Shown piece by piece: positions 43,447 through 52,945 of a DNA stretch of 64,000 nucleotides (position 1 is its first letter; each line of letters starts with the position of its first letter). Position numbers and translations under genes: made by a program. The DNA lies in assembly GCF_009877425.1 (NCBI RefSeq), contig NZ_WXEY01000003.1, forward strand, positions 124,001-188,000, in the 5' to 3' direction. The DNA is from Heliomicrobium undosum. Lineage in GTDB: Bacteria > Bacillota > Desulfitobacteriia > Heliobacteriales > Heliobacteriaceae. The notes beneath the pieces were generated by a model. The model saw nothing but the letters and a program-made list of their open reading frames with translations, had not been told where the DNA came from and searched no databases.

Positions 43447-43475
43447 AAGCCCTCCGCCGCCGGCGGGGGGCTTTT
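43447..43475 (+). terminator. Terminator after the zinc peptidase gene
   Basis: A 12-bp stem (43447-43458 with 43462-43473, one G-U) and a 3-nt loop, followed by TTCACTCC. The T tract is poor. Confidence 0.6.
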
Positions 43476-43633
43476 CACTCCCTGCGCCTTCCCCTATAAT
43501 TGAAACGGGCGCTCCCATGGATGTCGATAGTCGGACTCGACCTATCGGCGAACAATCCTGAACATAAGGAACCGATGCCGTCAACATTCGAATATGGGAA
43601 TCTATGAAACATAAACCACAGGTGGGATAGACG

Positions 43634-44137
43634 ATGAAAATTCGCCTGGCTGGTATCGTCACGGACAGCTTCGTCGACGGCCCCGGAATCCGCGCCACCC
43701 TCTTCGCCCAGGGCTGCCCCCACGGGTGTTCTGGGTGTCACAATCGCCATACCCACGATCGTCTCGGGGGCGTGGAAATGGAACTGGAGGAGGTCCTGGC
43801 TGAGATCAGCAGGGCGCGCCATATCCAGGGGGTGACCTTTTCCGGCGGTGAACCCTTCGAACAGGCGCAAGCCTTCGCCGAACTGGCCCGCCGTTTGAAA
43901 GCGAAGGATACACACCTGGTCATTTATTCGGGGTACACCTTTGAAACCTTGTACGCCCGTAGCCGGGGCGACGGCGACGTTTTCGACCTCCTTTCCCTGG
44001 CCGATTGGCTCGTCGATGGCCCCTACGTCGAGTCACTGCGGGATCTGTCACTGCCCTTCCGGGGATCGAGGAACCAGCGGATCCTGTTGTGCAAAGAATC
44101 GATGGCCGCAGGCCGCGCCTTGCAAGCTATGGAATAG
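43634..44137 (+). CDS. nrdG: Anaerobic ribonucleotide reductase activating enzyme NrdG
   Basis: 167 residues. The radical-SAM motif CPHGCSGC (C28, C32, C35) and VTFSGGEPFEQA match NrdG; DSFVDGPGIRATLF is the family N terminus. It uses S-adenosylmethionine and a [4Fe-4S] cluster to make the glycyl radical of NrdD. Unusually it lies ~12 kb from nrdD (31325) rather than next to it. ATG 43634 is preceded by a weak GGTGGGATAG. Confidence 0.93.
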   Translation: MKIRLAGIVTDSFVDGPGIRATLFAQGCPHGCSGCHNRHTHDRLGGVEMELEEVLAEISRARHIQGVTFSGGEPFEQAQAFAELARRLKAKDTHLVIYSGYTFETLYARSRGDGDVFDLLSLADWLVDGPYVESLRDLSLPFRGSRNQRILLCKESMAAGRALQAME

Positions 44138-44168
44138 CTTGATTTTTTTTATACGGAGGGGGATGCCA

Positions 44169-44993
44169 ATGGCGAAGCCTGCCCGTTGGGAACTGATAGA
44201 TGATGGAACAACAGCCTACTACCGGTTCAACTGGCCCACCGGCGCGGTCCACGCCTTTTCCGGTCGACTGGGCGGCTTCAGCGACCCGCCTTATGACGGG
44301 TTGAACGTGGCCCTCCACGTGGGCGATGACGCCGGGCGGGTCCGGCAAAACCGCCAGGCCTTGTCCCGAACGCTGGGGCTGCCGGCAGGCGACTGGGCAT
44401 GTGTCAATCAGGTGCACAGCGACCGGATCGTCTGGGTCGGTCCGGGGGAGGATATGGACGAGGACTCTCCGACAGGGGTCATCCATGCCGACGGTTTGGC
44501 CACCGACCTGGCCGGCGTTCCCCTCGCCGTCTTCGGCGCCGACTGCGGCTTGCTGCTCTACTACGACCCGCAGGCGCGGCGCATCGGCGCTGTCCATGCC
44601 GGATGGCGGGGAACGGCAGCCGGTCTGCCCCAAAAGATGGTGGAGGCCTTCATCGCCCGGGGCAGCCGCCCCGGCGATATCCGGGTGGCGCTTGGCCCTC
44701 AGATCGGCCCGTGCTGTTACCCTGTCGGCGAGGATGTGGCCGCGGTCTTCCGCCAACGGTGGCCTTTTGCCGAAGCGGTCCTTGGCCCAAGCAGCGCCGA
44801 GGGCAAGCGGACCCTCAACCTTGCCTTGGCCCAGCGGTTGCAATTGGAGATGGCCGGTATCGCCGGCGAGCATATCGGCGAATTGGGCCTGTGCACGTCT
44901 TGTACGGAGGCGCTTTTTTCCTACCGCCGCGACGGCGGGCGGACCGGTCGCCAGGCAGCAGTCATCATGTTGAAAATTGAGGCTCACCGATAA
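44169..44993 (+). CDS. pgeF: Purine-nucleoside phosphorylase/laccase-domain protein (PgeF/YfiH/YlmD)
   Basis: 274 residues. NQVHSDRI, FGADCGLLLYYDP, HAGWRGTAAGL and GPQIGPCCYPVG are the conserved His/Cys metal-site blocks of the YfiH/YlmD family, which act on nucleosides or repair misincorporated residues in muropeptides. The family is often linked to ylm division genes. ATG 44169 sits 6 bases after GGAGGGGG (44155-44162); ATG 44163 is adjacent to it, too close. phoP follows after 9 bases. Confidence 0.88.
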   Translation: MAKPARWELIDDGTTAYYRFNWPTGAVHAFSGRLGGFSDPPYDGLNVALHVGDDAGRVRQNRQALSRTLGLPAGDWACVNQVHSDRIVWVGPGEDMDEDSPTGVIHADGLATDLAGVPLAVFGADCGLLLYYDPQARRIGAVHAGWRGTAAGLPQKMVEAFIARGSRPGDIRVALGPQIGPCCYPVGEDVAAVFRQRWPFAEAVLGPSSAEGKRTLNLALAQRLQLEMAGIAGEHIGELGLCTSCTEALFSYRRDGGRTGRQAAVIMLKIEAHR

Positions 44994-45002
44994 GGAGGAT
45001 AT

Positions 45003-45701
45003 ATGGCGAAGATCCTGGTAGTGGAAGATGATCAACACATTTTGGAACTGGTCCGCTTCAACCTGGAAAAAGAGGGACACGCCGTCCAGGCGGCCGTTGA
45101 CGGAGAGGCTGCCCTGGCCTGCCTTCAGGAGGAGCTTCCGGACCTGATTATCCTCGATCTGATGCTGCCGCGTCTGGACGGCCTCGAACTGTGCCGGCGC
45201 GTCCGGTCGCGGAACCACTCTTCCCATCTGCCCATCCTCATGTTGACGGCCAAAGGGGAAGAGGTGGACAAGGTGATCGGCCTGGAGATGGGCGCTGATG
45301 ACTACATGACCAAACCCTTCAGCCCCCGCGAACTGGTCGCTCGCATCAAGGCCTTGTTGCGCCGCACCACCCGCAGCGATGCCCGCCCCGGCGGTCCCAT
45401 GCAGGTGGGCGAGTTGACCATCGACGCTGAACGCTATGAGATCCGCGTGGGCGGTGTCAAACAGGACCTGACGCCGAAGGAATTTGAGTTGCTGCGCTGG
45501 CTCGCTTCCCATCCGGGTAAGGTCTTCACCCGCGAGTTCCTCTTGGAGCGCATCTGGGGATACGACTTTTTCGGCGACAGCCGGACCGTAGACGTCCATA
45601 TCCGCCACCTGCGGCAAAAGGTCGAAAAGGACCCGGGAAACCCTCGTTACATTGAGACGGTTCGCGGCGTCGGTTACAAGTTTCGCGATCCGGAGGCCTG
45701 A
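45003..45701 (+). CDS. phoP: OmpR-family response regulator, PhoP/PhoB type
   Basis: 232 residues. The receiver domain has VVEDD, the phospho-acceptor D52 in LIILDLMLPR, and K in MTKPFSP. The winged-helix domain ends SRTVDVHIRHLRQKVEKDP and VRGVGYKF. The partner kinase follows after 2 bases, and the pst-phoU operon lies 5 kb downstream, so phosphate control is the likely job. It reads ATG at 45003 with AAGGAGGATAT. Confidence 0.92.
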   Translation: MAKILVVEDDQHILELVRFNLEKEGHAVQAAVDGEAALACLQEELPDLIILDLMLPRLDGLELCRRVRSRNHSSHLPILMLTAKGEEVDKVIGLEMGADDYMTKPFSPRELVARIKALLRRTTRSDARPGGPMQVGELTIDAERYEIRVGGVKQDLTPKEFELLRWLASHPGKVFTREFLLERIWGYDFFGDSRTVDVHIRHLRQKVEKDPGNPRYIETVRGVGYKFRDPEA

Positions 45702-45703
45702 TC

Positions 45704-47137
45704 ATGGTCAACAACCGGGAGGCGGAACACCGTCCATCAGGCCTGGCGAGTCTGCTGGCGGTGCGACACAGCCTACAGTGGCGGATCACCGCCGCCTTTG
45801 TCGTCCTTGTGTTGTTGCCGCTCGGCTGGCTCTATTTCTTTACGCTCGATGTGCTGAAGACCCATCCGGGCCTGCTCGCCACCCTCTTTTTCTTCTTCGC
45901 CTTTTCCACAGGCGTTGTCTTCCACTGGTCGGGGCAGCTTGCCAAAACGCTGGAGGAATACACCCGCGTCGTCCACCGGCTGGAAGCAGGCCATGGCGCC
46001 GGCCACTACCTGATGGACCAGCCCGATGAATTGGGCCGGCTGGCCAAGGCGATCCATCAGACCGTCGAGACCGTTCGGACCAAGATTCACCAACTGAGCC
46101 AGGACAAAACCAAGTTCGAGACAATCCTGGAATCGATGGTCGAGGGGGTCGTCGGCTTCGATCACATGGGCCGCATCCTGCTGATGAACAGCGCCGCCGA
46201 GCAGATGCTGCGCGTCCAGTCGGACCGCGTCCGGGGCAAACTTCTCCTGGAGGCCTTCCGCCATCGCGAACTGGAGGGCTTGTTGACACAGGCCTTGAAC
46301 ACGGGGGAAGCGCAGAAAAAGCAAATGCAGATCTGGCCGAACAGGCCGCAGACCTTCCGGGTGCAGGTCGTTCCCGTCTGGACCGAGCACCGGCGGCTCC
46401 TCGGCGCGGCTATGGTCATCGACGATGTGACCGAGGTGCGCCGACTGGAACAGATGCGCACGGAGTTTGTGGCCAACGTCTCCCATGAGTTGCGAACGCC
46501 CCTCACGTCGATCAAAGGCTTTGTGGAGACGCTGCTGGACGGCGCCCTCGATGACACCAAGGTGGCGAGGCGGTTCCTCTCCATCATCAACGAGGAGACC
46601 CAGAGACTGCAGCGCCTGATCGAAGACCTGTTGCAACTGTCGCGGATCGAGAGCCAGTTGGGACGGGTCGTTGAGGGTCAGTCCTACCTCGAACCGGAGA
46701 TCCAGCGGGTGCGCAACCTCCTGGAGCCCATCGCTGCCGACAAGCGGATCACGCTGCAGGTGAATGTGGACACAAACCTGCCCCTGCTGCCGCTCTCGTC
46801 GGACAACCTTAAGCAGGTGCTCGTCAACCTGACGGAAAACGCGATCAAATACACCCCCGAGGGCGGGCGGGTGAATGTCCGGGCGACCCGCGAGGGCGAC
46901 GGCGTCACCCTGGAGGTGCAGGATACGGGCATCGGTATCCCGGAGGAGAGCCTCCCGCGGATCTTTGAGCGCTTCTATCGCGTCGACAAGGCCCGTTCGC
47001 GGGAGTTGGGCGGCACCGGACTGGGGCTGGCCATCGTCAAGCACATTATTGAACGGAGCGGCGGGCGGGTGACGGTGCGATCCAAAGTCGGCGCCGGATC
47101 CACCTTCACCGTCTACTTCCCGGCGGCGCAGGAATAA
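45704..47137 (+). CDS. phoR: Sensor histidine kinase, PhoR type
   Basis: 477 residues. Two helices (~27-50 and ~57-78) with almost no extracellular loop, a HAMP region (~80-130), a PAS domain (~140-240), HisKA with H261 in NVSHELRTPL, and HATPase with NLTENAIKYTPEGG, DTGIGIPEE and GGTGLGLAIVK. The missing periplasmic domain is as in PhoR proteins that sense through PstSCAB-PhoU rather than by direct ligand binding. It forms an operon with phoP. Confidence 0.92.
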   Translation: MVNNREAEHRPSGLASLLAVRHSLQWRITAAFVVLVLLPLGWLYFFTLDVLKTHPGLLATLFFFFAFSTGVVFHWSGQLAKTLEEYTRVVHRLEAGHGAGHYLMDQPDELGRLAKAIHQTVETVRTKIHQLSQDKTKFETILESMVEGVVGFDHMGRILLMNSAAEQMLRVQSDRVRGKLLLEAFRHRELEGLLTQALNTGEAQKKQMQIWPNRPQTFRVQVVPVWTEHRRLLGAAMVIDDVTEVRRLEQMRTEFVANVSHELRTPLTSIKGFVETLLDGALDDTKVARRFLSIINEETQRLQRLIEDLLQLSRIESQLGRVVEGQSYLEPEIQRVRNLLEPIAADKRITLQVNVDTNLPLLPLSSDNLKQVLVNLTENAIKYTPEGGRVNVRATREGDGVTLEVQDTGIGIPEESLPRIFERFYRVDKARSRELGGTGLGLAIVKHIIERSGGRVTVRSKVGAGSTFTVYFPAAQE

Positions 47138-47160
47138 TGGGAACAATCACAATATATCAA

Positions 47161-47188
47161 TTAACAATAAGATAACACGGCCTTTATC
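47161..47188 (+). promoter_or_regulatory. PhoP-box-like direct repeats upstream of the MCP-like gene
   Basis: TTAACA (47161), ATAACA (47172) and TTTATC (47183) are spaced by exactly 11 bp. Gram-positive PhoP binds TTAACA-like hexamers separated by ~5 bp. GATAAA at 47193-47198 is a possible -10. The first two repeats are good, the third weak. Confidence 0.5.
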
Positions 47189-47204
47189 TGTTGATAAAAC
47201 AGAG

Positions 47205-47243
47205 ATCTTACTCTTCTTCTAAGGGAGTAAGATTTCTTTTTTT
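47205..47243 (+). terminator. Terminator after phoR or leader attenuator
   Basis: ATCTTACTC 47205-47213 pairs with GAGTAAGAT 47225-47233 around an 11-nt loop, followed by TTCTTTTTTTAT. It lies downstream of the PhoP-like repeats. Confidence 0.75.
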
Positions 47244-47336
47244 ATACGCCGCCAATCGATCAAATGAACATGAAATGGAATGTTTCTCAGGCTGCTTTGT
47301 GAAACACCATGAAAGGGAGAAACGAGGGTTAGGACA

Positions 47337-48557
47337 ATGCAATCCACGGTAGCGGAAAAAGAACTCTCGGTGACCCGCTCGATCGCCGCCTTGCCCATCG
47401 GCCGGTTCGCCGAACCGGTGCAGATGATGGAGCAGCATCTGAAGACACGCTTTGTAGCCGATTTTTTTGAAAAATCGCCCCACAGCCATTGTGTGGTCAT
47501 CGTCGAGGGGAACCGGCCTGTCGGCCTGTTGATGAAGGACAAGTTTTTTGCCCACCTGGGCAAGCGGTACGGCGTCTCCGTCTATTATGACCGTCCCGTC
47601 CGTCTGATCATGGAAAAAGCGTTCACCGCCGTTGATGCGGCCATGAAGGTCGAAAGTGTTTGCAAACTGGCGACGCAGCGATCAGCCGACAACCTCTATG
47701 ACAGCATGGTCATCACCGAGCGGGGAAACTGTGTGGGCATCGTCACGATCAAGACGCTCCTCGATCTGACGACGGGGAATCAGGTGGAACTGGCCCGCGG
47801 CCAGGCTGACGTGCTGGCGAAAACGTCGGAGATGATCGCGAACATCGCCGATATGGCCCAGGAGATCGAGGTAAACACCGGTCATGCCCGGGAAAACGCG
47901 CAGAAGATGCGCCTCTCCGTCGTCGACGGTCGCCAGGCCATCGACGAGACGGTCGAGGTGATGGCAACCATCGGCCAGGCGGTGACCTGCCAGACCGAGA
48001 TCATCCAGACGCTGGAGACCTATTCGCGGCGCATAGCGCCCATCTCTCGGGTCATCGGCAAGCTGGCGGAACAGACGAATCTCCTGGCCTTGAACGCCTC
48101 GATTGAGGCTGCCCGGGCCGGCGAGTACGGCCTGGGATTTGCCGTCGTCGCCGAAGAGGTGAAAAAACTGGCTGACGAGACGAACGAATCGGCCAGGAAC
48201 ATTTCGGCGTTGATCGGCCGCATGCTGCCGGTGATCGCCGACGCCGTGCGCATGGCCAACGACTCCAGAGAACGGACGGAACAGGGCATGGCCGTGGCAG
48301 GCCGCGCCGGCGAACAGCTAAATGAAATTTTTGCAGCCATCGACAACACAGGCGAGCATGTGGAGAGTTTTTACGACCTCTCCGGCGAAATCTCAGCCAG
48401 TTCGGCCCACCTGCTGCGGGTCATCCAGTTTTTGGCCCAACAGGCGAAAGCCACAGCCGGCCTGGAAAGCGACGTTGAAAACAGCGCCGCCGCAATGCCG
48501 CCGCGCCGTCACGAAGCGAGCAGGAGGGGGAACCCATGGGCCCCATCAATATGTTAG
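47337..48557 (+). CDS. Soluble MCP-like receptor with N-terminal CBS-like sensor
   Basis: 406 residues without a membrane helix. Residues ~35-150 form a CBS-pair-like module ([53 protein letters not shown] in parts). Residues ~165-385 are a coiled-coil methyl-accepting signalling domain with the hairpin tip [22 protein letters not shown]. It would signal to CheA/CheW arrays, or to another partner, from the cytoplasm. Its module is clearly homologous to that in the next gene, which it overlaps by 22 bp. TTAACA-like repeats lie upstream. Confidence 0.85.
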   Translation: MQSTVAEKELSVTRSIAALPIGRFAEPVQMMEQHLKTRFVADFFEKSPHSHCVVIVEGNRPVGLLMKDKFFAHLGKRYGVSVYYDRPVRLIMEKAFTAVDAAMKVESVCKLATQRSADNLYDSMVITERGNCVGIVTIKTLLDLTTGNQVELARGQADVLAKTSEMIANIADMAQEIEVNTGHARENAQKMRLSVVDGRQAIDETVEVMATIGQAVTCQTEIIQTLETYSRRIAPISRVIGKLAEQTNLLALNASIEAARAGEYGLGFAVVAEEVKKLADETNESARNISALIGRMLPVIADAVRMANDSRERTEQGMAVAGRAGEQLNEIFAAIDNTGEHVESFYDLSGEISASSAHLLRVIQFLAQQAKATAGLESDVENSAAAMPPRRHEASRRGNPWAPSIC

Positions 48558-50857
48558 AGGGTTGGCTGAAAGGACTTGGTCATCCATTTTCCCAAGAGGT
48601 CACTTTCTACCCCTCCACTGTCTCTAGCGCCGAGGTTCTCAAGCAGATCGAGCGCGGATTGGAAAACGAAAACGGCATCGGCCTCGTCTTTCTCGATATC
48701 GCCGGCTTTACCGCCATTGAACAGAGCTATGGCTTTTTCGTCTGCAAACAGGTGCTGACCAGCCTGAGCAAGGCGATCATGGAAGCAAAGCCGGTCCTCG
48801 GCGCAGGACGCGGTTTGTTCGTACATAACCTCAACGGCGACGATTTTGCCGTCTACTACGCCCTGCCGCCAGGGGATATCGGCAGGGTCCTCGACTTCCT
48901 GGAGGGTTTGGCCGAGGACCTGCGCTACCGCGTGCTCGCAGCGGTGAACAAGCCCCTGAGCGGTCTCCTGCGGGAACCCCTCAACCTGCACCTGGGCTGG
49001 GCCATCCTGCGGCCCACCTCCGGCTTGAGCCTGGAAAGCCTCGTCTACAACGCCCTGAAGGAAGCGACGGCGATGGCCAAGGGGCACAGCGACGCCAAAT
49101 GGTCGCGCCGGGTCTGGGAGTTGAAGGAAGCTATGGCCTTGCGCCGGTTCCGCGTCGTCTACCAGCCGCTGATGAACCTGGAAAAGGGGGAGATCATCGG
49201 GTACGAAGCCCTCTGCCGCGGCCCCGCCGACAGCCATTTCGCCTCGCCCGGCGTCCTTTTCCCGCTGGCGGAAAAAGCGGGCCTGCTCTATCCCCTGGAA
49301 CGGCAAATCCGGCAAAAGGCCGTCGCCGAATGCGGTGAACTGCTGCGGAATCAACTGCTTTTTCTCAATATCAGCCCGTCGGTGGTGAAAGACCCCGAGT
49401 TCGCTCAGGGCAACACACGCCGCCTGATCGCCGAGTACGGCCTGCGGCCCCAGAATATCGTCTTTGAGATCACCGAGCGCACCGCCATCCAGGACTTCAG
49501 CAGCTTCCGGCGCACCCTCCAGCATTACCGCGAACAGGGGTTCCGGGTGGCTGTCGATGACGCCGGCGCCGGTTATTCGAGCTTGCAGGCCATCGCCGAA
49601 CTGCAACCGGATTTTATCAAGATCGACATGTCCCTCGTCCGGGACATCGACACATCATCGATCAAACAGGCGCTCATGGAGACCTTTGTCACCTTCGGGC
49701 GCAAGATCGGCGCCAAAATCGTGGCCGAGGGCATTGAAACGGAGAAAGAACTGCGCTTTTTATGCCAGATCGGCGTGGACATCGGGCAGGGCTTTTTTAT
49801 CGGCCGACCGGCGCCCAAAGGGGAGGGACCGAGCCCCGAGTCCATCGCTGTCCTGTCGGAAAAAAAGATCCGCGGGAGGGCGGAACCGTTGCACGCCGTC
49901 ACCGTCGGCAGCCTTGTGGAGGAGTATCAAGCCTTGCAAAAGGACCGGCCGACCCGGGAAGCGATGAAGCACTTCCAGCGCCACCCCGACTGCAACAGCC
50001 TGGTCATCGTCGACGGGGAAATGCCGGTGGGATTGGTCATGCGGGACAAGATGTACTCCCACCTGGCCAACCAGTACGGTGTGGCCCTTTATTCCGACCG
50101 TCCCGTGTCCCTCGTCATGGATCAGGATCCCCTGATTGTCGACAGCGCCACCCGCTTGGAAAAGGTGTCCCAGATGGCCACCTCCCGCCAACTGCAGCGC
50201 CTCTACGATCATATCATCGTCACCCATGAGAACGGCTGTCTCGGCCTCGTCTCCATACGGACGTTGCTTGATCACATGACCCGGATCCAGATGGAGTTCG
50301 CCTTGGCGGCTAACCCATTGACGGGATTGCCGGGGAACCCCCGCATCGAGCAGGACATCCTGCGGCGGTTTGAGTGGAATCAGGCCTTTACGGTCATCTA
50401 CATCGATCTGGACAATTTTAAAGCCTTCAACGACTGCTACGGCTTCGAGCGGGGCGATCAGGCGATCAAACTGCTGGCTCGCATCGCCGGTGACGCTGTC
50501 CATGCCTGTGGTCGCAGCGATGATCTGCTGGGCCACATCGGCGGCGACGATTTCATCATCCTGACAGGCAACCCCCATGAGCCCATCTGCAAAGAGATCA
50601 TCGCCGCCTTCGACCGCGAGATCGGCGACCTCTACACCCAAGAGGACAGGCAGCGCCGCTGCATCCAGTCAAAAGACCGCCAGGGAAACGCCTGCGCCTT
50701 CCCGATCATGTCCGTCTCCCTGGCGGTGGTGGCGTGCTGGCCGGGACGATTCGACCACCCGATGGAGCTTGGTGAAGTCGCAGCGGAGGTGAAAAAAGAG
50801 GCCAAGCGCCACAGCGGCAGCGTATACGTCGTCGACGAAAGAAAACCGCCCTGTTAA
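48536..50857 (+). CDS. c-di-GMP enzyme: degenerate GGDEF-EAL-CBS-GGDEF
   Basis: 773 residues. Residues ~30-190 look like a degenerate GGDEF domain ([11 protein letters not shown] in place of GGDEF). Residues ~195-440 are an EAL phosphodiesterase with [36 protein letters not shown] and VAEGIET intact. Residues ~455-590 are the CBS-like module shared with the upstream MCP-like protein ([20 protein letters not shown]). Residues ~600-765 are a GGDEF domain with [11 protein letters not shown], a near-canonical active site. Both synthesis and breakdown of c-di-GMP are possible. Its stop overlaps the first pstS PhoP-like box. Confidence 0.88.
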   Translation: MGPINMLEGWLKGLGHPFSQEVTFYPSTVSSAEVLKQIERGLENENGIGLVFLDIAGFTAIEQSYGFFVCKQVLTSLSKAIMEAKPVLGAGRGLFVHNLNGDDFAVYYALPPGDIGRVLDFLEGLAEDLRYRVLAAVNKPLSGLLREPLNLHLGWAILRPTSGLSLESLVYNALKEATAMAKGHSDAKWSRRVWELKEAMALRRFRVVYQPLMNLEKGEIIGYEALCRGPADSHFASPGVLFPLAEKAGLLYPLERQIRQKAVAECGELLRNQLLFLNISPSVVKDPEFAQGNTRRLIAEYGLRPQNIVFEITERTAIQDFSSFRRTLQHYREQGFRVAVDDAGAGYSSLQAIAELQPDFIKIDMSLVRDIDTSSIKQALMETFVTFGRKIGAKIVAEGIETEKELRFLCQIGVDIGQGFFIGRPAPKGEGPSPESIAVLSEKKIRGRAEPLHAVTVGSLVEEYQALQKDRPTREAMKHFQRHPDCNSLVIVDGEMPVGLVMRDKMYSHLANQYGVALYSDRPVSLVMDQDPLIVDSATRLEKVSQMATSRQLQRLYDHIIVTHENGCLGLVSIRTLLDHMTRIQMEFALAANPLTGLPGNPRIEQDILRRFEWNQAFTVIYIDLDNFKAFNDCYGFERGDQAIKLLARIAGDAVHACGRSDDLLGHIGGDDFIILTGNPHEPICKEIIAAFDREIGDLYTQEDRQRRCIQSKDRQGNACAFPIMSVSLAVVACWPGRFDHPMELGEVAAEVKKEAKRHSGSVYVVDERKPPC

Positions 50858-50907
50858 CAGAATCTTAATCGTGGCGTAATTCTCGTCTAACATACAAACC
50901 GTATAGT
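50854..50907 (+). promoter_or_regulatory. PhoP boxes and -10 of the pst promoter
   Basis: Four hexamers with TAA in the same phase, TTAACA (50854), TTAATC (50865), GTAATT (50876) and CTAACA (50887), have exact 11-bp periodicity. A -10 TATAGT lies at 50902-50907, and no -35 is recognisable, as expected of a PhoP-activated promoter. pstS starts 64 bases later. Confidence 0.75.
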
Positions 50908-50970
50908 TTCACCTGTAACGGCGGACATGCTCCGGCATGACGCAAAAATTCGAGGAGGTATCATCACTTC

Positions 50971-51870
50971 ATGAACTCGCTGAAGAAGTTCTCCAAGGTT
51001 GTGGCCCTGGCCGCTGTTGTTGGCCTGCTGGGCACTGTAGCCGTGGGCTGCGGGAGCGCTCCCAAACAGGACGGCGCCAAACCTGCCGCTGACGCCGGTG
51101 TGAAAGGCTCCATCCAGGTGAAAGGTTCCGACACCATCGTCAACCTGAGCCAGGCCATGGCGGAAGAATTCATGAAGAAGAACAAAGACGCCAGCATCGC
51201 TGTCACCGGTGGCGGTTCCGGCACCGGCATCAAAGCCCTGATCAACGGCACCACCGATCTGGCCAACGCCTCTCGTGAAATGAAAGCGGAAGAAAAAGCC
51301 CAAGTCAAAGAAAAAACCCAGAAAGACGCCAAAGAGATCATCATCGCCAATGACGGCATCGGCTTCATCGTGAACAAGGACAACCCTGTCAAGGAACTGA
51401 CCATGGCACAACTGGCTGACATCTACACCGGCAAGGTCAGCAATTGGAAAGAACTCGGCGGCAATGACGAGAAGATCGTCGTCTATGCCCGTGAAACCTC
51501 TTCCGGCACCCACGTGTTCGTCAAAGAGCATGTCATGAAAGATAAGGAATACCGCAGCGACGCCCTGCTGCAAAACTCCAACGCCGCCATCGTCAAAGAA
51601 GTGGAAGGCAACAAAGGCGCTATCGGTTACGTCGGTCTCGGCTACCTGAAAGACTCCATCAAGACCCTCGGTGTCAAGAAAGACGCCAACGCCGCCGCTG
51701 TGATGCCCTCCGAAGCCACCGTCAAAGACAAGAGCTACCCCGTCGCTCGTCCGCTTTTTGTCTACGCTGCCGGCGAACCCCAAGGCGCCGCCAAGGCCTT
51801 CGTCGACTTCATGCTGAGCAGTGAAGGCCAGGCTATCGTCAAGAAAATGGACTTTGTGCCTGTCAAGTAA
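50971..51870 (+). CDS. pstS: Phosphate-binding lipoprotein PstS
   Basis: 299 residues. A signal peptide with lipobox VAVGC anchors it outside the membrane. IQVKGSDTIVNLSQAMAEEF, VTGGGSGTGIKALINGTTDLANASRE (in parts) and RETSSGTHVFVKE form the phosphate site of PstS. It begins the pstSCAB-phoU operon. A terminator-like hairpin between pstS and pstC would raise PstS relative to the membrane parts. Confidence 0.95.
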   Translation: MNSLKKFSKVVALAAVVGLLGTVAVGCGSAPKQDGAKPAADAGVKGSIQVKGSDTIVNLSQAMAEEFMKKNKDASIAVTGGGSGTGIKALINGTTDLANASREMKAEEKAQVKEKTQKDAKEIIIANDGIGFIVNKDNPVKELTMAQLADIYTGKVSNWKELGGNDEKIVVYARETSSGTHVFVKEHVMKDKEYRSDALLQNSNAAIVKEVEGNKGAIGYVGLGYLKDSIKTLGVKKDANAAAVMPSEATVKDKSYPVARPLFVYAAGEPQGAAKAFVDFMLSSEGQAIVKKMDFVPVK

Positions 51871-51914
51871 CTGACAAAACAACTCGTAGGCAGGAATAAT
51901 CTAAAGAGTAGAGT

Positions 51915-51947
51915 TGGGCAGAGTCTCTGAGTGCTCTGCCCATTTTT
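51915..51947 (+). terminator. Intercistronic terminator between pstS and pstC
   Basis: A 9-bp stem (51915-51923 with 51934-51942, TGGGCAGAG/CTCTGCCCA), 10-nt loop, then TTTTT. Partial termination here is the likely function. Confidence 0.85.
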
Positions 51948-51985
51948 CCTGCAATGACAGAACCCGGACCAAGGGGGGGCGACAT

Positions 51986-52945
51986 GTGAGTCCGAACGGT
52001 GAAAATACAGCCATCACGAATGAAATCATTATGTGCAAAGAATCGCTGAGCAAAAGCGCTTCAAAAAAGAGAAGAATCTGGGACATTACCGAAAAAATGA
52101 CCGAGGGTCTTTTGTTTCTCAGCGCCTTTATCGGCGTCGTCACGATCATCCTCATCTTCCTGTTTCTTTTTAAGGAAGCGATTCCGTTGATGGCCGATCC
52201 GGCCGCGAATACACTGACTTCGAAAAACTGGTATCCCATCTCTAACCCGCCTGTTTTCGGCCTGCTGCCGCTGATCGCCGGTTCCATCATCGTCACCTTC
52301 GGCGCCATTGTCATCAGCGTGCCCTTAGGTGTCGGCGCCGCTATCTACCTCGCCATGGTGGCCAGCCCCGTTGTGCGGGAAACGCTAAAGCCGGCCATTG
52401 AGGTCCTCGCCGGCATCCCGTCGGTCGTGGTCGGGTTTTTCGGCCTCGCCGTCCTGGCGCCTTTGATCAAGGACATCTTCAACCTGCCGACAGGCCTGAC
52501 GGCGCTGACAGGCGCCATCACCCTGGCGCTGATGGCCTTGCCTACGATCACCTCCATCTCGGAAGACGCCATCTCCTCGGTGCCTCGGCGCTACATGGAA
52601 GCGTCCCTCAGCCTAGGCGCCACCCGCTGGCAGGCGATTAAGACCGTCATCGTGCCGGCGGCGCTGTCCGGCATCACGGCGGCGATCATGCTGGGCATCG
52701 GCCGCGCCATCGGCGAGACGATGACCGTGTTGATGGTTACCGGCAACGCCGGCATCATTCCCGACACCTTCCTCGTCCCTGTCCGGACCATGACGGCCAC
52801 CATCGCCGCCGAAATGGGCGAAGTGGCCCGCGGCAGCGACCATTACTACGCCCTGTTCGTCGTCGGCGCGGTGCTCTTCTTGATGACCTTTGTGATCAAC
52901 CTCGTGGCCGACATCGTCAGCCGTCGCATGAAGGAGGTGGAGTAA
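51986..52945 (+). CDS. pstC: Phosphate ABC transporter permease PstC
   Basis: 319 residues with six helices. GAIVISVPLGVGAAIYLA, EVLAGIPSVVVGFFGL, SLGATRWQAIKTVIVPAALSGI and RAIGETMTVLMVTGN are PstC signatures. GTG 51986 is chosen over 51914 because AAGGGGGG lies 7 bases upstream and the longer frame would run through the terminator stem. pstA follows at once. Confidence 0.94.
   Translation: MSPNGENTAITNEIIMCKESLSKSASKKRRIWDITEKMTEGLLFLSAFIGVVTIILIFLFLFKEAIPLMADPAANTLTSKNWYPISNPPVFGLLPLIAGSIIVTFGAIVISVPLGVGAAIYLAMVASPVVRETLKPAIEVLAGIPSVVVGFFGLAVLAPLIKDIFNLPTGLTALTGAITLALMALPTITSISEDAISSVPRRYMEASLSLGATRWQAIKTVIVPAALSGITAAIMLGIGRAIGETMTVLMVTGNAGIIPDTFLVPVRTMTATIAAEMGEVARGSDHYYALFVVGAVLFLMTFVINLVADIVSRRMKEVE

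Noticed and set aside
44127-47146. Two long minus-strand frames (44127-45617 and 45773-47146)
   Set aside because: They run antisense across pgeF-phoP and phoR, all confidently assigned; no ribosome sites or family motifs.
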